From NCBI GenBank assembly GCA_934436245.1, contig CAKSAM010000035.1, positions 1 to 26,189 on the forward strand: a stretch of DNA of 26,189 bases, given 5' to 3'. The notes beneath the pieces were generated by a model. The model did no database searches. It saw only the letters and a list, made by a program, of their open reading frames with translations, and had not been told where the DNA came from. Shown one piece after another: positions 13,870 through 22,183 of the stretch. Both the position numbers and the translations under genes were made by a program. The DNA is from an uncultured Acetatifactor sp. GTDB lineage: Bacteria > Bacillota > Clostridia > Lachnospirales > Lachnospiraceae. The stretch's first letter is position 1; every line of letters starts with the position of its first letter.

Positions 13870-16683
13870 TTATTCATTTCGAAAGCTTTCAATATCGTTC
13901 TTTCCCACATAACGTAAGAACATCCGGTTCATGTCAATGCCGCTTTCTCCGAAATACAACTTCATGTACTTCTCGCCGTCCTGTCGGATTGCCAGAATCA
14001 CTGTCTGTTCCACGATTTTGCCTTCTGTGCCGTTGATGGTCACGGTCTGCTGTAATGTATTATTCAGAAATACAGAGATCGGCAGCTGGGCCAGAGGACC
14101 CAGCGTAGAACTCATCCGGAATACCAGTTCATATCGTCCGACCTTAGGGAACCGCAGCTGGTATACTGCACTGGCAGCCTTTTTCGTAGATAATTTTTCC
14201 AGAGGAAGCGCTATTTCTACATTCTGTTCCGGCTCCGGCAGTTCCAGACGTGCCAGCACCTGTCCGCTGTCTCCGGCTCCCTCGGTGCTTACGGGGCTGT
14301 GAAGCTCCGTGCACTTCTCTTCCTCTCTGTCAAGCAGCCTCTCCATGGCAACGGAGCGTAACAGGAACCCACAGATATTTGCAGCATTCCGCATAAGCTG
14401 TGCCCTGGTCAGCCTGCCATCCGCCAGCCCCTCTGCAGTATTATCTTTATTGGAATTGGAGGCAGCATCCGCTACTACCATGTAAATATCATTTTGTGCA
14501 CGAACCATGGGAACGGTCTGATTTCCGGAGCCGGCTTCTCCTTCCTCATTGATCTTTGCCCACCAGTCGGTCATCACTATCCCACGGTAGCCCCATTCCT
14601 TACGAAGAATGGTGGTCAGGAGATCATAACTGCCTGCAGTCCACAGTCCGTTCACCGGACCGTAAGTAGACATAATGCTGTAGGCACCGCCCTGTTTTAC
14701 AGCAATTTCAAATCCTTTTAAATAAATCTCACGCAATGCTCTCTCAGATACAACCGCATTGGTATCATGCCGTTTGAATTCCTGATTATTACATGCAAAA
14801 TGCTTGATGGTACCTGTGACACCGTATTTTCCCATGCCCTTCAGCTGTGCAGCTGCCATGGTACCGGTGAGGTACGGATCCTCGGAAAAATATTCAAAAT
14901 TACGTCCGTTCAACGGATTCCTGTGAATATTGATACCGGGGCCTAAGAGGGAATCTATCTTGTTCTTACGAAGCTCCATGCCTTCCATCTCGTACAGCTC
15001 TTCCACCAGTTCCGGATCAAAGGTGCAGGCCAGCAGTGTACCGTTCGGCAGTGCATATGCCATGGTACCACAGTCCATGCGGATTCCGGAAGGGCCATCG
15101 GAACAGCAGGCAATGGGAATTCCGTAACTTCCCAGCTTTTCTGTCACTCCACCAAAGGCTGCTGCCGTTCCGGGTGTTACTTTAGGGGAACACATTCCTT
15201 CTCCACGGGTCATACAGATCAGGTCTTCATCTGACAACTGTGTCAGAAACTGTTCCAGTGTAATTTTCTGATCCAAAACATCTGCCAGTTTCCAGCCCTG
15301 ATCCCCTACATACTCGCTCTGCGTAGGTCTTTCCCGTAAAATACGTTCTGCCAGGTCGATAGTCCGTAAGGGAACATCCTCCCAGTTGGCAATGGCATGG
15401 TCACTTTCTCCGAAGAAGAATGGTTTCAGACGTTTAAACTCCTGCACCGGAGCCAATGCTTCCGTAACGGTTTGTACGACCTGCAGCTCCGCTAATGTCA
15501 CTTTGCCGGCTTCTTTTGCACTCCGCACATCGGTACCAACATAGAAGATATAGTCTCCTGCTTCCAGTACATAGCAGGATTTATGTCCAGTGACACCACT
15601 GTCATCATAGGACGCAAGCTCCGTCAGTTCTGCTTTCAGGATCAGTTCTTCACTTTCTCCGGGCTTCAGTTCTTCCGTCTTGGCATAGGCTGCCAGCTGA
15701 CGCAGCGGCTTTCCCAGTTTTCCCTGAGGAGCCTCCACATAGACCTGTATGGTCTCTCTGCCGGACATGCCACCCACGTTAGTAACCTTTACAATAGCTG
15801 TTGCTGTGGTTCCCTGTACTGCCAGACCCAGGGTCTCTGTCTGGTACTGGGTATAAGACAGTCCATATCCAAAGGGATACTTCACTTTTTCCCTGGCAAA
15901 GGTTTCAAAATAGCGATAACCCACATAAATATCCTCAGTGTAAAAATTTTCTACCGGATCTCCGAAATTTTCTGTAGAAGGATAATCTTCAATATCCTCT
16001 GCAATGGTATCACTGAGCTTTCCTCCGGGATTCACCTTTCCTGTCAGGACATCCGCACAGGCTCTGCCGCCCTCCTGACCTCCCTGCCAGATATAAAGCA
16101 CTGCCTGCGGCTGATACCGGTCTACCCATTTCATATCTATGATATTTCCGACATTCAACACCACTATGGTACGGGAAAAGGCATTGCACACATTTTGCAG
16201 GATTTCTTCCTCCGCTGCTGTCAACAGATAACTTCCCTCTGCCGCACTGTTATCCTTGTCCTCTCCTGCGGTTCGGCCGAGAACCACAATCGCCAGATCC
16301 GACTGTTCCGCCGCCTGTTTCGCCAGTTCTTCGCTGACGGGCATTTCTTCCTGGTTCCAGGGCTCCATGGCCCATCCCTCTCCTATATCAAAAGGATGAT
16401 CCTTCAGCCATTCCCGGTACTGTGCCTCCAGCGCCTCATTCACCTGTACGGTGCCGTCTTCCTTGAGACTGTCTGTAATATTGGCCACATATGGAGCATT
16501 GACCATACCTCCGGAACCCGTACCGCTCTTATAGTGTTCAAACTGGGTTCTGCCGAAGATGGATACTCTCTGTCCCTTTTGTAACGGCAGGGTATCCTCT
16601 TCATTGCGCAGCAGTACACTTCCCTCCGCCGCCACACGTCTTGCAAGTTCCGCATACTTTTGATAATCCAATGTGTATTTCAT
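13870..16683 (-). CDS. GH3 beta-glycosidase with permuted domain order
   Basis: This 937-residue enzyme is a family 3 glycoside hydrolase, probably a beta-glucosidase or beta-xylosidase acting on oligosaccharides in the cytoplasm (no signal peptide). The domains run in reverse of the common order. The (alpha/beta)6-type C-domain comes first (about 15-260, LARRVAAEGSVLLRNEEDTLPL), then a fibronectin-III-like domain (about 285-400). The TIM barrel follows (about 490-780), with the nucleophile D706 in GIVMTDWW and substrate-binding LGPGINIHRNPLNGRNFEYFSEDP and IKHFACNNQE. The last 130 residues form a beta-rich module resembling a carbohydrate-binding domain. I chose ATG 16683 (GGAGAGGAG SD) over 16728, which has no SD. 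Permuted GH3 enzymes are known in Ruminococcus and Butyrivibrio. Confidence 0.93.
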   Translation of the reverse strand: MKYTLDYQKYAELARRVAAEGSVLLRNEEDTLPLQKGQRVSIFGRTQFEHYKSGTGSGGMVNAPYVANITDSLKEDGTVQVNEALEAQYREWLKDHPFDIGEGWAMEPWNQEEMPVSEELAKQAAEQSDLAIVVLGRTAGEDKDNSAAEGSYLLTAAEEEILQNVCNAFSRTIVVLNVGNIIDMKWVDRYQPQAVLYIWQGGQEGGRACADVLTGKVNPGGKLSDTIAEDIEDYPSTENFGDPVENFYTEDIYVGYRYFETFAREKVKYPFGYGLSYTQYQTETLGLAVQGTTATAIVKVTNVGGMSGRETIQVYVEAPQGKLGKPLRQLAAYAKTEELKPGESEELILKAELTELASYDDSGVTGHKSCYVLEAGDYIFYVGTDVRSAKEAGKVTLAELQVVQTVTEALAPVQEFKRLKPFFFGESDHAIANWEDVPLRTIDLAERILRERPTQSEYVGDQGWKLADVLDQKITLEQFLTQLSDEDLICMTRGEGMCSPKVTPGTAAAFGGVTEKLGSYGIPIACCSDGPSGIRMDCGTMAYALPNGTLLACTFDPELVEELYEMEGMELRKNKIDSLLGPGINIHRNPLNGRNFEYFSEDPYLTGTMAAAQLKGMGKYGVTGTIKHFACNNQEFKRHDTNAVVSERALREIYLKGFEIAVKQGGAYSIMSTYGPVNGLWTAGSYDLLTTILRKEWGYRGIVMTDWWAKINEEGEAGSGNQTVPMVRAQNDIYMVVADAASNSNKDNTAEGLADGRLTRAQLMRNAANICGFLLRSVAMERLLDREEEKCTELHSPVSTEGAGDSGQVLARLELPEPEQNVEIALPLEKLSTKKAASAVYQLRFPKVGRYELVFRMSSTLGPLAQLPISVFLNNTLQQTVTINGTEGKIVEQTVILAIRQDGEKYMKLYFGESGIDMNRMFLRYVGKNDIESFRNE

Positions 16684-16724
16684 ATGCCTGCTCCTCTCCA
16701 TTTCCTTTCCATTAGCACTCAGTG

Positions 16725-16737
16725 CCACTTTCAGTGG
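16725..16737. promoter_or_regulatory. Palindrome upstream of the GH3 gene
   Basis: CCACT-TTC-AGTGG is a perfect 5-bp-arm palindrome about 45 bp before the GH3 start codon. The position suits a repressor or activator site, but it does not match the CcpA consensus well and no regulator is implicated. Low confidence. Confidence 0.3.
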
Positions 16738-16879
16738 TTAATGACATCCAGAAACTGTCTCTCCCATAGCCTTATCTTCCTGTAGCCTTTTGTATCATCC
16801 TTTAACGAATTTTCGTCACTCTTCAGAGCCATGTAAAGATTATAGAGAAGACTCCGAAAGAGCCTGAAAACGATTTATC

Positions 16880-18148
16880 TTATAGAATGATCCTGACTAC
16901 AAATTCCTCGTTCTCCATGAAAAACTGATACTGACCATGAAGACTCTCTACATAGTATACGATACTTCTGACTCCCAGTCCATGTCCGGATCGTTCTGTC
17001 ACCGGGATCCCATCTGTAAAGACGGGAGGCTCCTGCACCGGATTTTTCTCCATCAGCAAAAGGTGACCTGCTCTTTCCGACAACGTCAACTGGATCCTGC
17101 GTTCTTTTTCCGGCAGCTGCTGTACTGCATGCATGGCATTTTCCAATACATTGGATAAAATAGCACAGAACATCATTTCAGAACAGGGGAGTTTTTCCCC
17201 AATGGCAGCCTGCACCTCCCAATGAATTTTCCTTTCTGTGAAACGCATATTGTAAGTAGACAATACAGAATTCAGCATTTCATTTTTGCAGTAAATTTTC
17301 ATGACCGTATCTTCATAGGTCTGACTGATCTCATTCAGATATTCCAGCGCTTTTTCATTTTCACCCTGTTGGATCAATGTGCGGAGTGTTGACAGATGAT
17401 GTCTGGTATCATGTCGTAAGATCGACATTTTTTTCTCGCTTTTCCTGGTATTCGTCATTTCTGCCTGGAAAGAATTCAGCTGCATCCGGATTAATTCATT
17501 GTACTGTTCTGCCCTGTTCTTTAACTCATATTCCCGGAAATACACCAGTAAAAAGATCAGATATGTCAAACAGATCGCAAATCCCAGAAATTCCGGCACT
17601 GCCTTGTTACCGGTATACAACAAACTGGAAAACTTGGTCGTGGCATAATCAAAAATATAATATACCATGGGCAGACTTCCGATCAGCAATAGTTCTCTGT
17701 CCGTTTTTGCGAACAGCATTGCAGTCGTCTGACAGACATACCTGCACAAAATCATAAAAACGCCAATGGTCACTATAATTCTACAGGCATAGTAACACCA
17801 CTCCTGCCCTGTCACGGATAATGCGAAAAGCCCCATCCAGTTACTGCACTGACAACATAAATATGCCGTGAAAATCGAGATCAGAGAGGGAAGAACACGG
17901 AATTTGTAATGCAATACCAGTATACATAACAACGGGACATGCACGATCAGTGGATAAATCTGATCTACTGTTTCTGTTCCAAAGAGAAGTACACACAGAA
18001 CATATAGAATTCCTGAAACAACCGCCAATGACAACAATTGCAATATATTTTTCTTATCCTGCTTCACACCAAGAAAAAATGCCGACAGGAAGATTCCAAA
18101 AAGCATTGTCGTTGTATGATGCGTATATGTTAATATCTGTAGTACCAT
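16880..18148 (-). CDS. GHKL-domain sensor histidine kinase (AgrC-like)
   Basis: This 422-residue membrane kinase has about six hydrophobic segments across residues 15-205, a coiled-coil linker (205-240) and the phosphoacceptor motif RHDTRHHL with H246. The C-terminal GHKL ATPase carries an N-box (NVLENAMHA) and a G-box (GHGLGVRSI). The architecture matches AgrC/CitA-type kinases that sense peptides or small ligands through the membrane domain. No LytTR response regulator or precursor peptide lies within the window on either side, so it is an orphan here. The GH3 gene follows 197 bp downstream on the same strand. Confidence 0.9.
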   Translation of the reverse strand: MVLQILTYTHHTTTMLFGIFLSAFFLGVKQDKKNILQLLSLAVVSGILYVLCVLLFGTETVDQIYPLIVHVPLLCILVLHYKFRVLPSLISIFTAYLCCQCSNWMGLFALSVTGQEWCYYACRIIVTIGVFMILCRYVCQTTAMLFAKTDRELLLIGSLPMVYYIFDYATTKFSSLLYTGNKAVPEFLGFAICLTYLIFLLVYFREYELKNRAEQYNELIRMQLNSFQAEMTNTRKSEKKMSILRHDTRHHLSTLRTLIQQGENEKALEYLNEISQTYEDTVMKIYCKNEMLNSVLSTYNMRFTERKIHWEVQAAIGEKLPCSEMMFCAILSNVLENAMHAVQQLPEKERRIQLTLSERAGHLLLMEKNPVQEPPVFTDGIPVTERSGHGLGVRSIVYYVESLHGQYQFFMENEEFVVRIIL

Positions 18149-18204
18149 TTTCTTCTCTCTTTCGTATTCTTACCCATACATCCTTTATGGTATAAACCAT
18201 TTCT

Positions 18205-18234
18205 ATTATATGATGCCAGGGTCAAAAGGTCTAA
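18205..18234 (-). promoter_or_regulatory. Possible promoter of the kinase, straddling a repeat boundary
   Basis: On the minus strand TTAGAC (18234-18229), 18 bp, then TATAAT (18210-18205). The -10 is consensus and the -35 matches at four positions. The -35 lies inside the MITE-like repeat and the -10 at its edge, so the repeat insertion may supply or modify this promoter. Confidence 0.4.
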
Positions 18235-18407
18235 GCCCATATGAGCTTGCTCATAAGTGGGTGAAAGACCTTATGACCCACCCCGATATGAGCATAAAAG
18301 TGGGATGATAATCCCACGATATGCGAATAGAGGGTAGGATTGTGGGAGTGCGTAGCACGAAGCAATCCGTAGGCATCAAAGTCGGGAGCTTTTGACCCCT
18401 ATATCAT
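18210..18407 (+). repeat. MITE-like repeat, copy A (full length)
   Basis: This element of about 198 bp has terminal inverted repeats ATGATGCCAGGGTCAAAAG (18210-18228) and CTTTTGACCC..ATATCAT (18389-18407), 15 of 19 matching. Inside are nested hairpins (GGTCT..AGACC; CCCATATGAG..CTCATAAGTGGG) and no coding frame. A related sequence occurs in reverse orientation at 21951-22112. It fills most of the gap between 18149 and 18503. Confidence 0.8.
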
Positions 18408-18462
18408 TATATAAGACTCTGAAGGAGAAATCAATTTTTTGGTCGTTTGACTTTTTGCGTCA

Positions 18463-18491
18463 CAAATGTCTGCTTGCAGCCACTTGTTTTT
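18463..18491 (+). terminator. Hairpin with T-run in the 18149-18503 gap
   Basis: CAAATGTCTG pairs with CAGCCACTTG around the loop CTTG with one mismatch, followed by TTTTT on the plus strand. It could stop transcription entering the AraC gene from the left. The minus strand lacks a U-run, so it is a weaker candidate for ending the AraC transcript itself. Confidence 0.4.
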
Positions 18492-18503
18492 CCTTGAGGC
18501 TCA

Positions 18504-19346
18504 TTATATCTTATGTTGGCGTCTGGTATCACTGGGACTGACACCATAAGCATTGCGGTAGGTTCTGGAAAAGTGCACCAGTGATGCAAATCCGGTCTTC
18601 TGCGCAATCTCCTGGATCGTCAGAGAAGATTCCACCAGAAGTCTTCCGGCTCTGGTCAGCCGGACATTGGTAATGTATTCCAGAACGGTGGCCCCGGTCA
18701 CCTCTCGGAAAATGCGGCAAAAATAGTATTTACTTAGATGGATCTGGGATGCAATCATGTCCAGATCCATTTTTTCCGCATAATGAGCATTGATATAGGC
18801 AATGGCGTCCAGAATCTCCGGTCTGGGCGCTGCAGACAACACCGGCTTCTGCGTCCGCTCCTGCCTCGTATAGTAGTCTCTGCACAGTAGCAGCAGTTCC
18901 AGACAATAGTTTTTCTTTAGTTTCTCGGCCACAGCGTCGTGGCGGTTATAATATTTCCGCAATCGTTCGAAAACCTCTGCCAGTTCTCCGGATTGTTCCG
19001 GTGTCAGATGCAGAATATCATTCTGCAGGACCTCCAAAAACCGCTGTTTTTCCGCAGGCTTTAACATTTCATCCAGATAATCCGGTGCAAAGTTCAGGAC
19101 ATACCGGGCATAGAAATCCGAGGACAGGCTCTGCATATAATGGGTCTGGTAAGGCTTGATCAGGATGATGTCACCCGGATTCAGCACATGACAGACACCA
19201 TCCAGAAAGATGTATCGCACTCCTTTCGCCACAAAAAACAATTCGTAGGTATCGTGGTAATGATTGGTCTGCATGTCATTTTTCTTAGAGGTCTCTATGT
19301 ATTCCAAAAACAGATCCGAATAGGGATCAAAAATCGTACGAAGCAT
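18504..19346 (-). CDS. AraC-family transcriptional regulator, probable activator of the GH105 gene
   Basis: This 280-residue regulator has an N-terminal cupin sensor (about 1-140; HYHDTYELFFVAKGVRYIF and LNPGDIILIKPYQTHYM). Two C-terminal helix-turn-helix motifs follow (LDMIASQIHLSKYYFCRIFREVTGATVLEYI and IQEIAQKTGFASLVHFSRTYRNAYGVSPSD). It is transcribed divergently from the GH105 gene with 150 bp between the start codons, the classic layout for a pathway-specific AraC activator. The inducer is therefore likely an unsaturated or rhamnogalacturonan-derived sugar. This is inferred from context. Confidence 0.93.
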   Translation of the reverse strand: MLRTIFDPYSDLFLEYIETSKKNDMQTNHYHDTYELFFVAKGVRYIFLDGVCHVLNPGDIILIKPYQTHYMQSLSSDFYARYVLNFAPDYLDEMLKPAEKQRFLEVLQNDILHLTPEQSGELAEVFERLRKYYNRHDAVAEKLKKNYCLELLLLCRDYYTRQERTQKPVLSAAPRPEILDAIAYINAHYAEKMDLDMIASQIHLSKYYFCRIFREVTGATVLEYITNVRLTRAGRLLVESSLTIQEIAQKTGFASLVHFSRTYRNAYGVSPSDTRRQHKI

Positions 19347-19358
19347 CGGTTTCCTTTC

Positions 19359-19374
19359 CCGGAAAAGATTCCGG
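19359..19374. promoter_or_regulatory. Palindrome in the AraC-GH105 intergenic region
   Basis: CCGGAA-AAGA-TTCCGG is a perfect inverted repeat with 6-bp arms, 13 bp from the AraC start codon. It could be an operator for autoregulation, or an RNA hairpin at the AraC ribosome binding site. AraC proteins usually bind direct repeats, so another factor is possible. Confidence 0.35.
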
Positions 19375-19413
19375 CAAGATTCATATTATTACTTTTCACT
19401 ATCGCAAGATATG

Positions 19414-19444
19414 TTAAACATTATCCAAAATAAACGATTATAAT
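19414..19444 (+). promoter_or_regulatory. Promoter of the GH105 gene
   Basis: A consensus -10 TATAAT is at 19439-19444. The best -35, TTAAAC at 19414-19419, is poor and 19 bp away. A weak -35 with a perfect -10 is typical of activator-dependent promoters, consistent with control by the divergent AraC protein. Confidence 0.5.
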
Positions 19445-19496
19445 GTAATTATATAATAAATCTTGTGCCATGTGAAGTATATGGGAAGGAGAACTT

Positions 19497-20573
19497 ATGG
19501 AAAAAAGACCTTTAGATTACGCAAAAGCATCCATGGATACCATGATGCGCAAATGGGAAGCCCCCAAGCTTCCGCCCGAAGGAAGATTCCACTATCATCA
19601 GGGCGTATTCCTGTCCGGAATGTACAAAAGCTATGAGCTTTGCAAAGAGGAAAAATATTTCGATTACATCAAGTCCTGGGTCGATGCTGTGATCACCGGA
19701 GATGGAGTGATCAAGCAGGCTGATATGGGTCAGTTTGATGATATGCAGCCGGGTATTCTGTTATACCCTCTCTATCATCGTACCGGTGATGCCAGATATA
19801 AGAAAGCCCTGGATTCTCTGATGGCTGCCATTGATCGTTATCCCACCACTCCCGAGGGCGGCTATTTCCACAAGGCTGATCTGCCGGAAGAAATGTGGCT
19901 GGATGGTCTGTACATGGAAGGTCCCCTGCGGGCACAGTATGGCGCAGAATTTAATCACCCCGAATATTTTGATGAGGTTATCTTCCAGGCTCTGACCATG
20001 CAGAAGCATACCCGTGACCCCAAAACCGGTCTGCTGTATCATGCCTGGTCCTATGACAGGAAAGTAGAATGGGCTGATAAGGAGACCGGCTGCTCCCCCG
20101 AGTTCTGGGGCAGAGCCATGGGATGGGTGCCTGTAGCCCTTCTGGACGAACTGGATTTCATTTCCGCCGATCATCCGGACAGAGCAAAACTGGAAAAAAT
20201 GGCAGTGGATCTGTTAAAGTCTCTGCTCGCATTCCAGTCTGAAGACGGCAGATGGTATCAGGTGGTCAACCGTGGCGATGATCCCGCCAACTGGTTGGAA
20301 AATTCCTGCAGCTGCCTGTATGTAGCGGCTCTGTGCAAAGCGATCCGTAAAGGTCTGCTGGATACCTCTTATATGGAATATGCCCACAAGGGTTATGAGG
20401 GTGTGATCCGCTCCCTGACCTGGGAAGGTGATAATCTCATTATCGGTAATGTCTGCATCGGAACCGGTGTCGGTGATTATGACCACTATATCCACCGTCC
20501 CGTATCCGCCAACGACCTGCACGGGGTCGGCGCCTTCCTGCTGATGTGTGAAGAGTGTGAACAGGTATTTTAA
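19497..20573 (+). CDS. GH105 unsaturated rhamnogalacturonyl hydrolase
   Basis: This 358-residue (alpha/alpha)6-barrel enzyme of the YteR/RhiN type removes the unsaturated galacturonyl residue from oligosaccharides released by rhamnogalacturonan lyases. The likely catalytic acid is D136 in EEMWLDGLYMEGP, equivalent to YteR Asp143, and family motifs include WGRAMGWVPVALLD, FQSEDGRWYQVV, ENSCSCLYVAAL and GTGVGDYDHY. There is no signal peptide, so it acts inside the cell on imported oligomers. AAGGAG at 19486-19491 sets the start. Regulation is probably by the divergent AraC protein. No pectate lyase or transporter is adjacent, so this is an isolated step of pectin use. Confidence 0.93.
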   Translation: MEKRPLDYAKASMDTMMRKWEAPKLPPEGRFHYHQGVFLSGMYKSYELCKEEKYFDYIKSWVDAVITGDGVIKQADMGQFDDMQPGILLYPLYHRTGDARYKKALDSLMAAIDRYPTTPEGGYFHKADLPEEMWLDGLYMEGPLRAQYGAEFNHPEYFDEVIFQALTMQKHTRDPKTGLLYHAWSYDRKVEWADKETGCSPEFWGRAMGWVPVALLDELDFISADHPDRAKLEKMAVDLLKSLLAFQSEDGRWYQVVNRGDDPANWLENSCSCLYVAALCKAIRKGLLDTSYMEYAHKGYEGVIRSLTWEGDNLIIGNVCIGTGVGDYDHYIHRPVSANDLHGVGAFLLMCEECEQVF

Positions 20574-20637
20574 TAGCTTTTATTTTTCGGTCTTCATGAC
20601 CAATACCTCTTTACCTTGAAATGCATAACCCAGTTTA

Positions 20638-20679
20638 CAGATCTGCTCGCTGCCGGGATTCCGGCGGCAGGCAGATCTG
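20638..20679. terminator. Terminator hairpin after GH105
   Basis: CAGATCTG (20638-20645) pairs with CAGATCTG (20672-20679), and an inner CTGCCG pairs with CGGCAG. The following sequence, CTTATATTATTACTTTTT, is T-rich but interrupted. It sits between converging genes and may serve both. Confidence 0.65.
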
Positions 20680-20695
20680 CTTATATTATTACTTT

Positions 20696-21235
20696 TTACA
20701 GCTTTACTTTTACAAAATCATGTTCCATGGCAGGAAGCACCTTTTCGATCAGATCTGCCGTCCGCATGCGAAGGCTGGAGGTATTGATACAGGGGTGACA
20801 TCCGAAATATTCGCTGTCCAGCACCTCCTCATCGATCAACAGCTTCACCTGATGTTCCTTATCGTTCATCAGACCGAGCACACTGACAGAGCCGGGAGTG
20901 ATATCCAGGAATTTCTCCATGTATTCCGGCTTGGCAAAAGAAAGCCTCGCCGAGCCGATCTGCGCCGACAGATCCTTGGTATGGAACACCTTGGTATCCG
21001 GGATCATCAGCAGATAAAAGGCCGTCTCCTGGCGGTTGCACAGGAACAGATTCTTGCAGACCATGGATTCCAGGATCTCATCCACTTCCTTACAGTCCTC
21101 CATGGTCATCGCCGGAGCGTGATCCACACGGTCATATTCCACGCCTAAGCTATCCAGCAGGTCATAGGTGCGTATCTCTTTGTCCAGTCTGCCGGTGGTA
21201 TCGGCAGGTCTTCCTTTTTGCAATACTAATGTCAT
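20696..21235 (-). CDS. Prolyl-tRNA deacylase (ProX/PrdX, YbaK-fold)
   Basis: This 179-residue free-standing editing domain hydrolyses mischarged aminoacyl-tRNA, typically Ala-tRNA(Pro). Family features are YDRVDHAPAMTMEDC near the N-terminus, KNLFLCNRQETAFYLLMIP, GSARLSFA, GSVSVLGLMND and the C-terminal SEYFGCHPCINTSSLRM. The length and the 'GCHPCINTSSL' motif fit the PrdX/ProXp-ala group rather than bacterial YbaK (about 160 residues). The SD is AAAGGGG. It lies 20 bp after the LUD-domain gene and is probably co-transcribed with it. Confidence 0.9.
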   Translation of the reverse strand: MTLVLQKGRPADTTGRLDKEIRTYDLLDSLGVEYDRVDHAPAMTMEDCKEVDEILESMVCKNLFLCNRQETAFYLLMIPDTKVFHTKDLSAQIGSARLSFAKPEYMEKFLDITPGSVSVLGLMNDKEHQVKLLIDEEVLDSEYFGCHPCINTSSLRMRTADLIEKVLPAMEHDFVKVKL

Positions 21236-21255
21236 TGTCGTTTCCCCTTTGTTGT

Positions 21256-21882
21256 CTAATAACCAATGGTGTCGTTTACGAGGATCACATGGATCCGGTC
21301 CGTATGTCTGGAATATCTCGTGATCAGGAACTGACAGCAGATAGTATCCGGAGACTTACAGTCGAAGCATTTTCCGGTTTCTTTGCAAGGAGTCTTGATG
21401 TCGAATCTCTGGGCATTGATAGGTGCAGCCACGTTTCTCGCACGCTTCATGGCACTGTCTAAGTCTGCGCAGACCTTGTTCATGCCGACGATGAAGATTA
21501 CTTTCCTCGGTCCCTGGGCTATGCAGGAGACACGGTTGGAATTGCCGTCGATATTGACCATGACACCGTCACTGGTGATGGCATTGGCGCTGGAGAGGAA
21601 GATATCCGCATCGTATGCTGCCTTCAGTCCTGCTCTGGTATCCATCTTCGAGCGGTCGATATAGTGGTAATTGCCTGCTTCCAGAGCGGAAATCAGTCCG
21701 ATCTCTCCGGCGCTCATGCATCCGCCCATGGCAATGGTGCTTCCCTCCGGGATCAGCTCCAGCGCCTGTTTCAGCGCAGCTTCCTTATCCTCTGCGTAAT
21801 AACCTGACATGTTGCGGGACTGTAATCCCTTGATCACTGTTTTGGCCAACTGTTCATTTCTTTTTCTGATCATTTCATTCAT
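21256..21882 (-). CDS. LUD-domain protein (LutC/YkgG-like)
   Basis: This 208-residue protein has the lactate-utilisation (LUD, DUF162) fold: NMSGYYAEDKEAALKQALELIPEGSTIAMGGCMSAGEIGL, then DIFLSSANAITSDGVMVNIDG and RKVIFIVGMNKVCADLDSAMKRARNVAAPINAQR. The C-terminus carries a cysteine cluster (CKETGKCFDCKSPDTICC) that may bind metal or an iron-sulfur centre. The lutA and lutB genes are absent, so a direct role in lactate oxidation is not shown; stand-alone LUD proteins of this type are common in clostridia. AGGAAGG precedes the start. The next gene in the operon is the prolyl-tRNA deacylase. Confidence 0.9.
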   Translation of the reverse strand: MNEMIRKRNEQLAKTVIKGLQSRNMSGYYAEDKEAALKQALELIPEGSTIAMGGCMSAGEIGLISALEAGNYHYIDRSKMDTRAGLKAAYDADIFLSSANAITSDGVMVNIDGNSNRVSCIAQGPRKVIFIVGMNKVCADLDSAMKRARNVAAPINAQRFDIKTPCKETGKCFDCKSPDTICCQFLITRYSRHTDRIHVILVNDTIGY

Positions 21883-21950
21883 CTCTTAACCTTCCTGCCT
21901 TTCCGTAATCTGCAAACTTTATTTCTGCGAAACGATTTCTTATTGGTCCT

Positions 21951-22112
21951 ATGATGTCGGGGTCAAAAGCCCCCGACTTTGATACCTACGGATTGCTTCG
22001 TGCTACGCACTCCCTCTTCTCCGCTCCGCTTCGGTCCGTGCTAAACATGTGCCACTGGCACATAGCACCCTACCCAATATTCGCATATCGTGGGATTATC
22101 ATCCTATTTTAT
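21951..22112 (-). repeat. MITE-like repeat, copy B (truncated, with an internal insert)
   Basis: This copy is in reverse orientation relative to 18210-18407. It begins with the terminal repeat ATGATGTCGGGGTCAAAAG, continues with near-identical sequence through the 'ACGGATTGCTTCGTGCTACG' block, and rejoins copy A at TTCGCATATCGTGGGATTAT. In between it has about 50 bp not found in copy A. The distal third, including the second terminal repeat, is missing. With the riboswitch promoter beyond, it accounts for the 21883-22390 gap. Confidence 0.8.
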
Positions 22113-22149
22113 CAAAAAAATAATTCTGTGTATAGCAACCATTTTATAT

Positions 22150-22178
22150 TTGACAATACTTTTCGCATATGCTAGGAT
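22150..22178 (+). promoter_or_regulatory. Sigma-A promoter of the riboswitch-ATPase transcript
   Basis: A perfect -35 TTGACA (22150-22155), a 17-bp spacer, and -10 TAGGAT (22173-22178) with an extended TGC before it. The predicted start near 22184 coincides with the first base of the riboswitch. Confidence 0.85.
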
Positions 22179-22183
22179 ATTTC

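Noticed and set aside
15583..16584. Plus-strand open frame of 333 codons inside the GH3 gene
   Set aside because: Antisense shadow of a gene with clear GH3 motifs; composition is not protein-like and there is no ribosome binding site.
16725..16737. CcpA catabolite-response element before GH3
   Set aside because: The palindrome CCACTTTCAGTGG lacks the central CG and flanking consensus of cre sites, so only a generic palindrome is reported.
18210..18407. CRISPR-like repeat or tRNA-like fold in the repetitive gap
   Set aside because: There are no regularly spaced direct repeats with spacers, and the hairpins do not form a cloverleaf. The matching inverted copy at 21951-22112 identifies it as a dispersed repeat.
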